Below are positions 1 to 7,181 of a DNA stretch of 21,543 bases, piece after piece. Made by a program: the position numbers and the translations under genes. The notes below the pieces were generated by a model, which saw only the letters and a program-made list of their open reading frames with translations, searched no databases and was not told the origin of the DNA. Source of the DNA: a virus; the IMG/VR virus record IMGVR_UViG_3300045454_000094, positions 1 to 21,543 of that record; one strand, written 5' to 3'. Positions within the stretch are counted from its first letter, which is position 1. Each line of letters begins with the position of its first letter.

Positions 1-1381
1 CGATGTCTGCGACCGAGAAGGTCGCAACCTTCTCGAAGGCGACGCCGAGGGACTGACCAGCAACACCGTCATGGCCGGCCTGAGCGGAGACCCTCAGGCG
101 ATAAAGGCCGAGGCTCGCGTGGTTCGTGCTCGTGCCGCTGCCGAGCAGCCAGCCTTCTCCGAAGCCTTCGCCTACGGCGCCGCCAATCACGCCGCGCACG
201 CGCGGTTCACTCACCCTCTGTCCTGCACCCCAGACATAACTCATGGAGTCGGCCCGCAGGAGACCGACGTCGTCGAAGAGAGAGCCGGTCAAAAGAAAGT
301 CGACGCGGCCAGACGGTCCATAGGCCGAGATCATCCCCATCCAACTCGTGGCCACGAACCGGATCGTCGAATTCGTAAGCCCGGTGCTGGTCGAGCCGAA
401 GCGGCTCACTTCTTTCAGGGCGTTGGGCTCGATCCGAAGGATTGGGCGTGAATTGCTGGAGCCTGTCACGATATAGACATGACCGTCCTCGCCGCAGAAC
501 AGTGTGCCGGGGAAATTGTTCGGCGTGACCGACGTAACGTCCGTCATCCGCGCCTGGCGGTCCTCCGCCATGGTGCGCAGATTGAAGCGGCGAATACCGG
601 CGGCTTCGGCGTTGCTGCTCGACGAGACGAAATAGCCGTAGCCGCGCCGCCAATCGATCGCGAGGTCGCTGATCTGGTAGGACCCGAAATAGCCGCCTTC
701 GCCCGTCGTGATGAAGTCCAGGAGTTGATAGGGCTGCTGCGCGGCGCGCCGATAGGTGATCTCGGCGGTGATGTTCGGGATGCGGTTGCCGAAGTCGGCG
801 AGCGCCAGATCCTCGAAGACGATGACGCAGAGCCCGCGATGGGCCGGTGCGCGACCGGCGCCCACATCAGCTTCGATCAGCGGATCCGGCAATTGGCTCT
901 CGCTGCCGCGATGAAAACGGAAGCGCAAGTTCGGTTTGGCGACGTCCGGGCTCGATCCGGTCTTGTCGTAGATCAGCTTGCCGTCGGCCCAAATGCGCAG
1001 CACGTCCTCGGCCGGGCCCTCGCCGAAGCTCAGCGCGAAGGACGCGAAATAGGAATAGCTGATCGAGGTCTGGGTGCTGCGCCCGCCGCCGCCTTTGCCG
1101 CCGGAGCGAGTGCGGGTGACGTTCTGCTGTTCGCGGATCCCGGACGACCAGATCATGTTGCCGGCCATGCGCAGCGTGCCGAAGCCGATCGGGATCGATG
1201 CGCCGTAGGCGGAGGACGAGACGGTCAGATCGCCGAGCCGCGGACCCTCGGTGGTGACGTTCTGGCCCTTGGCGGGAAACAAGAGGCTGCCTACGACGGA
1301 GCCCACCAGCCAGCCGGCCTGCCAGCCGAGACCGACGGCGGAGCCGAGCGCGGCGCCACCTACTGCGACGAGGATGGCCAT
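1..1381 (-). CDS. Phage tail tip / host-specificity protein (GTA megatron-like), 3' end cut by window edge
   Basis: An open frame starts at the ATG at 1381 and stays open for 460 codons to the left edge, so the C-terminal part is missing. The N-terminus is a Gly/Ala-rich hydrophobic stretch (about residues 1-35). It is followed by the pattern EGPRLGDL...SAYGASIPIGFG...RMAGNMIWS (about 46-80), typical of the tail-tip/hub proteins encoded last in gene-transfer-agent-like tail modules. A Gly/Ser/Thr-rich linker (about 92-105) precedes a beta-rich segment, SYFASFALSFGEGP...IWADGKLIYD. In this family the protein forms the distal tip below the hub and contacts the host envelope. The gene follows the NlpC/P60 gene by 6 bases, in the same order as GTA genes 14 and 15. 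No clear Shine-Dalgarno is seen, so translation may be coupled. The family is fairly certain; receptor specificity cannot be judged because the end is absent. Confidence 0.85.
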   Translation of the reverse strand, partial: MAILVAVGGAALGSAVGLGWQAGWLVGSVVGSLLFPAKGQNVTTEGPRLGDLTVSSSAYGASIPIGFGTLRMAGNMIWSSGIREQQNVTRTRSGGKGGGGRSTQTSISYSYFASFALSFGEGPAEDVLRIWADGKLIYDKTGSSPDVAKPNLRFRFHRGSESQLPDPLIEADVGAGRAPAHRGLCVIVFEDLALADFGNRIPNITAEITYRRAAQQPYQLLDFITTGEGGYFGSYQISDLAIDWRRGYGYFVSSSSNAEAAGIRRFNLRTMAEDRQARMTDVTSVTPNNFPGTLFCGEDGHVYIVTGSSNSRPILRIEPNALKEVSRFGSTSTGLTNSTIRFVATSWMGMISAYGPSGRVDFLLTGSLFDDVGLLRADSMSYVWGAGQRVSEPRVRGVIGGAVGEGFGEGWLLGSGTSTNHASLGLYRLRVSAQAGHDGVAGQSLGVAFEKVATFSVADI

Positions 1382-1387
1382 GAGAAA

Positions 1388-1822
1388 TCAGGATCCGGAT
1401 TGGCGAAAGCGAAAGGCGAACTTGATCTTCTCCGGCCATTCGCCGGCATAGGGCTCTTCGATCACCTGCCTGCGGGTCGCATGGGCGTGCAGCAGATGGG
1501 GATGGCCGAGCCGTTCGGTCAGGAAGCCGCAGTGGCAGGGATAGGCCTGGTCGGCGAAGACGAGCACGTCGCCGGGGCGGGCTTCCGTGATGGCGACGCC
1601 GTCCATGTTTGACCGGAAATGCTCGACGAACCCCTGACCCTGCGCTCGGCGGCTGTAGCCGGTGCTGTCATAGTCAGACAGGTGCAGCGCATGTGCGACG
1701 CAGACCACCAACCCGACGCAGTCGATGCCGGAGCGGCTCCGCCCCTGATGTCGCCAGGGAACGCCGAGCCAGCCGCGCGCCTCGGCGACGATCCTCTCAG
1801 GGATGATGGTCTCAGCGGGCAT
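1388..1822 (-). CDS. NlpC/P60 family tail-associated cell-wall peptidase
   Basis: This 144-residue protein fits the compact NlpC/P60 cysteine peptidase fold used by phage and GTA tails to cut peptidoglycan peptides during DNA entry. The nucleophile motif GIDCVGLV places the catalytic Cys at residue 35, after the usual helix GWLGVPWRHQG. The likely catalytic His is in PCHCGF (His97), with the polar third residue near HLLHAHA (about 109-115). ARPGDVLVF (81-89) is the conserved strand before it. The start at 1822 overlaps the end of the DUF2163 gene by 11 bases, which suggests coupling. It lies between the hub and tip genes, as in GTA tails (gene 14). No signal peptide is visible, as expected for a virion protein. 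Confidence 0.9.
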   Translation of the reverse strand: MPAETIIPERIVAEARGWLGVPWRHQGRSRSGIDCVGLVVCVAHALHLSDYDSTGYSRRAQGQGFVEHFRSNMDGVAITEARPGDVLVFADQAYPCHCGFLTERLGHPHLLHAHATRRQVIEEPYAGEWPEKIKFAFRFRQSGS

Positions 1823-3392
1823 CGGGATAGCTCATCATGGCGTCCTGCCCCGGCACGTAGGGCTCGCCGCGGAAGTTGAGGACGTTGGCAAAGCGGGCGA
1901 TGCAGGTGTCGAGGCGCTTGTCGCAGCCGGGATGAATGCGGAAGAGGTCGCCGACCCGGATCGCGTAACCCATGGGGAGGAACAGCTCGGCGCGGCCCGT
2001 CGCCTGGGTCCACGCTTTCACCTCGATCGAGCGTCCGGCATTGGGCCCGCTCTCCCAGGTCAGCACGCCACCGGCGAACCAGCCGTCACTCGCGCGTGGC
2101 TCGTCGATCGTAGCCGTGAACACCGCCCGGTCGACGACATCGGTGACGATTCCGGCCCGGCTCCACGACTCCAAGGCCGCAAAAACGGCCGTTCCGTCGG
2201 TGGTCTGCTGGCCGACGGAAGTGTCGTAGGCTGGCTGGTCAGCAGCCGTCGTGCCCGCGCCGACGCAGCGGTAGATGCGATTCTCAAACACGGTCGCTGT
2301 GCCGACGCCTGTCGTCGTGTCGGTGAAGAAGCCGCTGACGGCGTCGAGCGCGGCATTGCACACCGAGCCGCTGACCCTCGTGCCGTTGAAGATCACACGC
2401 AGCTGCCGGACGCCCGACGGCACCAGCGCGTCGGCGACCTGGCGGAGCGTCCAGACGCCGGTCATCGCCTCATTGCCGGTGTCGAGCGGTGTGGCCAGCA
2501 CAGCGCCCATTTCATCGAGCAACTGCACGCGCAGCCGTCCCTGATCGACGGTGTTGCCGCCGCCATTGGCCCGCCAGCCGCCCACGGTCAGGCGGTAGTC
2601 GCCGGCATCGAGGGTGGGCTCATCGAGAACATGGGAGAGATCGACGGTCTGACGCAGCTCGAAGCTGCCGACATTGCCGCCTTCAAGAAAATGCGTGCCT
2701 GCCTTCGGACCAAGCGCGCCGCTCGTGGTCTTGGCGGCTGCCGAACCGGAGGCGACGGTCCAGCCGGAAAGATTGCCGGCGTCGAAGCCAGGATTGACGA
2801 AGGGAATGCCGATCGTCGTGAGCGCCGATGAGGTTCGTACTCGGACGGTGTCGCCGACGGCATAGGACGTCGAACGCTGGATCTCGGGCGGGTGGATCGG
2901 CACTTTGCAGCGCTGATCGCCGAGATCGGCGCGGCATTCCGGGCTGTAGAGCTCGCCGATACGCTGGGAGAGCGCCTGCGTCATGCCGCGCAGCTCTGTG
3001 CGGAAAACGCCTTGCCCGGTCAGCACCACCTCGCCAAACCAGCCGCGGCGCATTCGCAGCGCCCCCATCGACGGATCGGCCCAATTGAGCAGGAAGATGC
3101 GCACCTCGGCCTGATCGAATAGGCCGGCGCGCAGCTCCTCCTCGGTGATGGCCTCGTCATCGAACACGCCCTCGACGTCGAGATTGTCGACGCTGAGGCT
3201 CGCATCGTTGGCGATCGCCGTGCGGGAATAGCCGGAGCTCGCCTCGTAGACATCGCCGTCGAAGACGAGATCGCGGTCATGGTCGGTGAAGAAGAACTCC
3301 CGGCCATCCACGCGGGTGATGCGCCAGCAGGTGGCGAGCGTCGTCACGGGCCCTGCCAGGTGAGTGGAGAGCGCTGTCGATGTTGACTTCAT
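1812..3392 (-). CDS. DUF2163 / BR0599-like tail hub protein with a large inserted domain
   Basis: The protein has 526 residues, whereas DUF2163 hub proteins are usually about 290. Residues 1-180 form the N-terminal DUF2163 domain (TCWRITRVDGREFFFTDHDRDL near the start, ELYSPECRADLGDQRCKV near 147-164). Residues about 410-526 form the C-terminal Phage_BR0599 part with the Cys-containing motif GCDKRLDTCIARFANVLNFRG. Residues about 195-355 are extra: NPGFDAGNLSGWTV opens a beta-sandwich-like segment of the kind seen in carbohydrate-binding or galactose-binding-like domains. A short IYRCVGAG...QPAYDTSVG...DGTAVF stretch (372-405) follows. In GTAs this protein is the baseplate hub between distal tail ring and tip. 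The ATG at 3392 overlaps the DUF2460 stop as ATGA, which decides the start; the open frame continues upstream only as a shadow of DUF2460. Confidence 0.88.
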   Translation of the reverse strand: MKSTSTALSTHLAGPVTTLATCWRITRVDGREFFFTDHDRDLVFDGDVYEASSGYSRTAIANDASLSVDNLDVEGVFDDEAITEEELRAGLFDQAEVRIFLLNWADPSMGALRMRRGWFGEVVLTGQGVFRTELRGMTQALSQRIGELYSPECRADLGDQRCKVPIHPPEIQRSTSYAVGDTVRVRTSSALTTIGIPFVNPGFDAGNLSGWTVASGSAAAKTTSGALGPKAGTHFLEGGNVGSFELRQTVDLSHVLDEPTLDAGDYRLTVGGWRANGGGNTVDQGRLRVQLLDEMGAVLATPLDTGNEAMTGVWTLRQVADALVPSGVRQLRVIFNGTRVSGSVCNAALDAVSGFFTDTTTGVGTATVFENRIYRCVGAGTTAADQPAYDTSVGQQTTDGTAVFAALESWSRAGIVTDVVDRAVFTATIDEPRASDGWFAGGVLTWESGPNAGRSIEVKAWTQATGRAELFLPMGYAIRVGDLFRIHPGCDKRLDTCIARFANVLNFRGEPYVPGQDAMMSYPDAR

Positions 3393-3991
3393 GGGCGGAT
3401 CTCCAGCACCGGGATCTGGCCCCAGCTGCCGAGCTGATAGGTCTCGATGGTGATGTCCATCTGGTCGCTGTCGAAACGGACGGGCACGTCGAACTCGAAA
3501 TCCGCCGTCACTTGAACACCGGACGCAGGCGCGGTCGTGAAGGTCACGAGCCCTGCCGCCGTGTTTACTGTCCAGCCCGACACCGCCTCGACGCCGTCGC
3601 GGTAGATCTTCACCGTGCCGGTGACGGGTTTGGTGATGATGCGCGTCTCGATCTCGCCGCCGCTCGCATAGCGCCTGACGAGCTGGAAGGTCTTGTTGGC
3701 GCCATCGCCGACGCCCAGCACCTGCGCGAACGCCTGGTAGTCGGTCCAGTCCTTGAAGCGGAAGCCATAGGCGCGGCCCTTGCGGGCGCGGAAGAAGGCG
3801 ATCAGCGCCGCGACCTGCTCGCGCTTCTTGAGGCCATGGGCGACGTTCCATTTGCCTCGCGCGGCGGCCCAGTTGGCATTGCGGCGCTCGTGCCCCGACA
3901 CGGTCGTCACCACGGTCGTCGAATATCCCGGCCCGCCCGACGCCCCGTAGGAGATATCGGGCGGGAACTGCACCTCGTGAAATCCGCTCAT
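3389..3991 (-). CDS. DUF2460 distal tail protein
   Basis: The 200-residue product matches the DUF2460 (TIGR02217-type) family along its full length. It begins FHEVQFPPDISYGASGGP and continues with the family core RRNANWAAARGKWNVAHGLKKREQVAALIAFFRARKGRAYGFRFKDW, here at about residues 36-82. The C-terminal half is beta-rich and ends VRFDSDQMDITIETYQLGSW. In GTAs and related siphoviruses this is the distal tail protein that caps the tube and holds the hub. It starts 12 bases after the tape measure gene and its stop overlaps the DUF2163 start (ATGA). Nothing unusual is seen in length or motifs. Confidence 0.93.
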   Translation of the reverse strand: MSGFHEVQFPPDISYGASGGPGYSTTVVTTVSGHERRNANWAAARGKWNVAHGLKKREQVAALIAFFRARKGRAYGFRFKDWTDYQAFAQVLGVGDGANKTFQLVRRYASGGEIETRIITKPVTGTVKIYRDGVEAVSGWTVNTAAGLVTFTTAPASGVQVTADFEFDVPVRFDSDQMDITIETYQLGSWGQIPVLEIRP

Positions 3992-4003
3992 GGCTCAAGC
4001 CCG

Positions 4004-6499
4004 TCAGAGGTTACGCCGCGCCCGTTCCATGGCGCGGGCGGCGTCAGCGGCGATCTGGCCTTGCGCGTAGCGGAAGCTGTTGGCGTCAGGCGTCGAGATG
4101 TTCATCACCACATTGACGGGAGGGCGCGTCTCGCGGGCCGAACCCATCGCGGCGAGCTGGGAGCGCGACAACACCATCTCGCCGCGCTGCAGGATGGCGG
4201 GCACCTCGTCGGGGCGTAGACCGGCCATGCCGCCGCCATGCAGACGCGGCGCACCGACAAAAGCGAACGCCGGCACGAGCCGCTGCGGCACAGGCGCGCC
4301 GACGATGCCGCCCGCATGGAAGGTGCCCGACAGGATGCCGCCGCCCCCGCCGAACAGATTGCCGAAGATCCCGCCGCCGCTCCCCATGCCGCCGAGCGCG
4401 TTGGCGAGGGGCCCAAGGATCGCCGAGCGCAGCGCAATGCGCGTGATATCGGCCAGGATGCTGTCGGCGAGCGCCTTGAAATCGAACTTGCCGGTGGTCA
4501 CGAACTTGGCGACAGCGTCCTCGGCCGACCGGAAAGCGCTGGTGAGCGCATTGCCGAGGCCCTTGCCCCAGTTCGCGGCTTCTTCTGCGTAGCGCGCGAG
4601 CTCGTCCCTGACGGCGGCCCAGCCCGTTGCGGCCTCGTCAGCCGCCGCCTTGATTTCCCGGCCGGCTTCGCGGCTGGCAGCGGCGGCGCGCCCTGCCGAG
4701 CCTCTGGCGCCCGCGCCATCACCTGCCTCATCGCCACTGCCGCCACCAATCGCGCCGAACGCCGTGTCGAGCCGCTCCATCGCCGCAGCAGCCTCATCGA
4801 TCTGGGTGTTCGCCCCGGCCATCGCCGCGCGGAGCGCGGCGACCGACTCCAGTGGCGCGCCGGCAAGTTCAGCAAGCGCATTCGCGGTTTCACGGGCGCT
4901 TGTCGCGGCGCGGCGGGCATCCTCGGCGAAGGCGGAGAACCCGAGATCCGGAACACGGAATGCATCGGTCTCGAAGGCGGCTGCAAAAGCTTCGCGCGCA
5001 GCCGCGCCGGCGCCTTCGGCGGCGCCCGCGAACTGGTTTTCGATCCGGCCGAGGTCGATATCCGGAACGAGTCTGATTTCGGTCTCGATGCCGATCGCTG
5101 AAAGTGCGGCGCCAATTCCCTGCACCAGGCCGTTGATGCCGCGCGTGGCGCCGTTCAGCATCCATTCGACGGCGGCGATCAGCGCGTTGGCCGCCCGGAT
5201 GGCAAAGTCGCCGATCGCTGCCGGCAGTCGACTCCAGATCGCCACCATGGCGTCGAACGCGCCCTGGAAGACGTTGACGGTCCGATTGCTGAAAGCGACG
5301 ACGGCATCGAGGGCGCCCTGTAGCGCTTCGGCGACGTTCGCCTGAATGCCGAGCCAGGCAGCGGAGATGCGGTTCTTCAGGACCTCGACGAGCAGACCGA
5401 TCCTGTCCCAGACCTCGGCTGCCACGTCGCCAAGAAGGCCGAGCGCGGCGCCGAAGCCGCCGGTCGCCTGCACCAGCCGACCGAACTGGTAGATCAGCTC
5501 ACCCGCCGCCACGATGAGCGCGCCGATGCCGGTTCGGATCAATGCGCCGCGCAGGAAGACCAGCGCAGTGGCAAGACCGCGAACCGAGGCGGCGGCCACA
5601 ACTATACCGGCGACCCATCGTCCGGCGATGAAGGCGGCGAAGGCAGCAGCGATCGGTGCCAGACGGCCGATGTTGTCGAACAGGAGCCGAATGCCCTGAC
5701 CAAGCGGACCGGTCGAGCGCGAGATTGCCGCCAGCGCGTCGGCGACGGCTTCGAGGGCCGGGGCGGCGGCAACGGCGAGTTGGTTCGACAGCCCGCGCCA
5801 GATCAGACCGAGGCGGGAGATCGCATCGTTCGTCCGCTCGATCTGATCGGCGTCCTGCTCGGAGACGACCACTCCGAAATCGCGAACGTCCTGCGTCGCC
5901 TGCCGAAGGGTCGTCGTGTCGATCCGGGAGATGGCGATGCTGCCTTCCTCCCCGAACAGCTGCCCGGCCACCGCCGCACGCTCGGCCGCGGGCACGAAGT
6001 CTTCAATCGCCTGATTGATCCGACCGACACGCTCATCCAGCGGCAGGGCCAGCAAGGCCGAGGCCGAAAGCCCGAGCCGTTCGAGCGCCGCGACGGCAGG
6101 ACCGGTCCCGGCGGCCGCCTGGCTGAGACGGCGCGTGAGGTCCTTGGTCGCCTGCTCGATGCCGGACATCGAGACGCCGGCCAGTTCACCGGCCCGTTCC
6201 AGAACCTGGATGCTCTCGACGGTGGTCCCGAGCGACTGGGCGAGCTTGGCCTGTGCGTCGACGACCTGAAGGCCGGAGCGGATCATGGCCGCAGCGCCCG
6301 CGGCGAAGGCGGTCGCCGCGGCGGCAGCCGCGATCTGCACGCGCCGATAAAAGGCCGCGACACGGCTGTTCGCAGCGTCCATCTCCCGCGATAGCCGACG
6401 AAACCCTTGCTCGCCGGCATCGCCGATGCCCTGCAACTCGGCGCGGACTTCACGCCCTCCGACCACGGCAAGGCGAACGGAGACGCGTTTCTCAGCCAT
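4004..6499 (-). CDS. Tail tape measure protein
   Basis: The 831-residue protein is the tail-length ruler and assembly scaffold, later ejected with the DNA. It opens with a short beta region (MAEKRVSVRLAVVGG) and a coiled-coil-like segment. Several Ala/Gly/Ile-rich hydrophobic stretches follow (about 55-73, 285-310 and 325-345) that could span membranes. A long Ala-rich helical region with many charged residues comes after. The C-terminal block GKFDFKALADSILADITRIALRSAI is the hallmark of lambda-H-type tape measure C-terminal domains; a glycine-rich segment follows, and the end ISTPDANSFRYAQGQIAADAARAM is common in this family. The start overlaps the chaperone T-frame stop by 8 bases, implying coupling. 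At roughly 1.5 angstrom per residue (the general rule for tape measures) the tail would be about 125 nm. Confidence 0.93.
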   Translation of the reverse strand: MAEKRVSVRLAVVGGREVRAELQGIGDAGEQGFRRLSREMDAANSRVAAFYRRVQIAAAAAATAFAAGAAAMIRSGLQVVDAQAKLAQSLGTTVESIQVLERAGELAGVSMSGIEQATKDLTRRLSQAAAGTGPAVAALERLGLSASALLALPLDERVGRINQAIEDFVPAAERAAVAGQLFGEEGSIAISRIDTTTLRQATQDVRDFGVVVSEQDADQIERTNDAISRLGLIWRGLSNQLAVAAAPALEAVADALAAISRSTGPLGQGIRLLFDNIGRLAPIAAAFAAFIAGRWVAGIVVAAASVRGLATALVFLRGALIRTGIGALIVAAGELIYQFGRLVQATGGFGAALGLLGDVAAEVWDRIGLLVEVLKNRISAAWLGIQANVAEALQGALDAVVAFSNRTVNVFQGAFDAMVAIWSRLPAAIGDFAIRAANALIAAVEWMLNGATRGINGLVQGIGAALSAIGIETEIRLVPDIDLGRIENQFAGAAEGAGAAAREAFAAAFETDAFRVPDLGFSAFAEDARRAATSARETANALAELAGAPLESVAALRAAMAGANTQIDEAAAAMERLDTAFGAIGGGSGDEAGDGAGARGSAGRAAAASREAGREIKAAADEAATGWAAVRDELARYAEEAANWGKGLGNALTSAFRSAEDAVAKFVTTGKFDFKALADSILADITRIALRSAILGPLANALGGMGSGGGIFGNLFGGGGGILSGTFHAGGIVGAPVPQRLVPAFAFVGAPRLHGGGMAGLRPDEVPAILQRGEMVLSRSQLAAMGSARETRPPVNVVMNISTPDANSFRYAQGQIAADAARAMERARRNL

Positions 6500-7171
6500 C
6501 TTGATCAGTCCTGATTTGCGCGTTCAGCCCGCGCACCATCATGCCCTCGACCTCGGGCAGCAGTTCCGCGCAGACGAGGGTGTCCACTCCAAGCGCGTGC
6601 GCACAGGCGAGAGCGGACGTCATGTCGAGGCCAAGGATCGCACCGGGCACGGCGCGCAGCTGGCCCGTGAGCCGCAAGGCGAGATCCCAGACCTGAAAGC
6701 CCTCGATCGTGACGGGGCGGTTCAGGACGGCTGGGCACTCGCCGCAGGTGCGTCCTGCGCTGGCATGACAGGATCGGCAATACTGGTCGCCCCCGCTGAA
6801 ATGCCATTCGGCAAGGGCGCGGAGCCGTTTTTTTCCGCTTCCAGCAGCAGACCCTTCGAGACGTAGCGCAGCTGGAAGGCTTCGAAGAGCGGCAGGACGT
6901 CGAGCAGCGCGTCGATCCCCTCCGGCGTGACCGACACAGGGTTGCCGTCGGCGTCGCCGACGCCCTCCCAGTCCTCGACCACGAGCCGCGCCAGCGCCTT
7001 GGCCATGGCGACCGCAATGGTCTCGTTCGAAGCTCGTTCGGGCAGGCTGGTGACGGTCGGATCGCTGCGCGCCGCCGCCATCAAGGATGTCGTGAGCGGA
7101 CCGACGTGCAGGCGCACGCCGTGGCCGAGATCGAGCCAGCGCGGCTCGCGGGAGAGATCGAGACGGATCAT
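6492..7171 (-). CDS. Tail assembly chaperone GT fusion made by -1 ribosomal frameshift
   Basis: A minus-one shift at the A AAA AAC heptamer (6833-6827) joins residues 1-115 of the G-type protein to a 111-codon extension read from 6827 to the stop at 6492, giving about 226 residues. The extension frame is open throughout and has no good independent start: its only candidate is a TTG at 6677, which would discard the first half. It contains C-x2-C-x7-C-x2-C (YCRSCHASAGRTCGECP, cysteines 132, 135, 143, 146), a zinc-ribbon-like arrangement. A helical part follows (FQVWDLALRLTGQL, then ALGVDTLVCAELLPEVEGMMVRGLNAQI), possibly the DUF7697 type from memory. The pair matches lambda G/GT: the fusion recruits tail tube subunits while the G part binds the tape measure. 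The coordinates span both frames; the join is at 6827. Confidence 0.75.
6722..7171 (-). CDS. Tail assembly chaperone, G-type (zero-frame product)
   Basis: This 149-residue protein begins MIRLDLSREPRWLDLGHGVRLHVGPL. It sits between the tail tube and tape measure genes, the constant position of tail assembly chaperones (lambda G, HK97 gp14), which bind the tape measure before tail tube polymerisation. Function is assigned mainly from position, size and the frameshift site described separately. The start is supported by a GAGG-type Shine-Dalgarno 10 bases after the tail tube stop. The last 34 codons, after the slippery site, are Ala/Pro/Ser-rich low-complexity sequence, as often seen for the unshifted C-terminus. 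This is the more abundant product if frameshifting is inefficient. Confidence 0.75.
   Translation of the reverse strand: MIRLDLSREPRWLDLGHGVRLHVGPLTTSLMAAARSDPTVTSLPERASNETIAVAMAKALARLVVEDWEGVGDADGNPVSVTPEGIDALLDVLPLFEAFQLRYVSKGLLLEAEKNGSAPLPNGISAGATSIADPVMPAQDAPAASAQPS
6827..6833 (-). promoter_or_regulatory. Programmed -1 frameshift site, A AAA AAC
   Basis: In the G frame the codons read GAA AAA AAC, so the heptamer is A AAA AAC, one of the strongest known minus-one slippery sequences. Seven consecutive A residues are exceptional in this high-G+C gene. A purine-rich GGAAGCGG lies just upstream and could act as a Shine-Dalgarno-like stimulator. A short CGGC...GCCG hairpin with an 11-base loop lies directly downstream. 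The stimulators are weak guesses; the heptamer and its frame are certain. Confidence 0.85.
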
Positions 7172-7181
7172 GGATTAAGCC

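Noticed and set aside
3392-3998. Upstream extension of the DUF2163 reading frame to 3998.
   Set aside because: It overlaps the whole DUF2460 gene and is Arg-rich shadow sequence; the ATGA overlap at 3392 gives the real start.
6492-6677. Independent 61-residue gene starting with TTG at 6677.
   Set aside because: Its frame is open and conserved-looking well upstream to the slippery site, so it is better explained as the frameshifted part of the chaperone.
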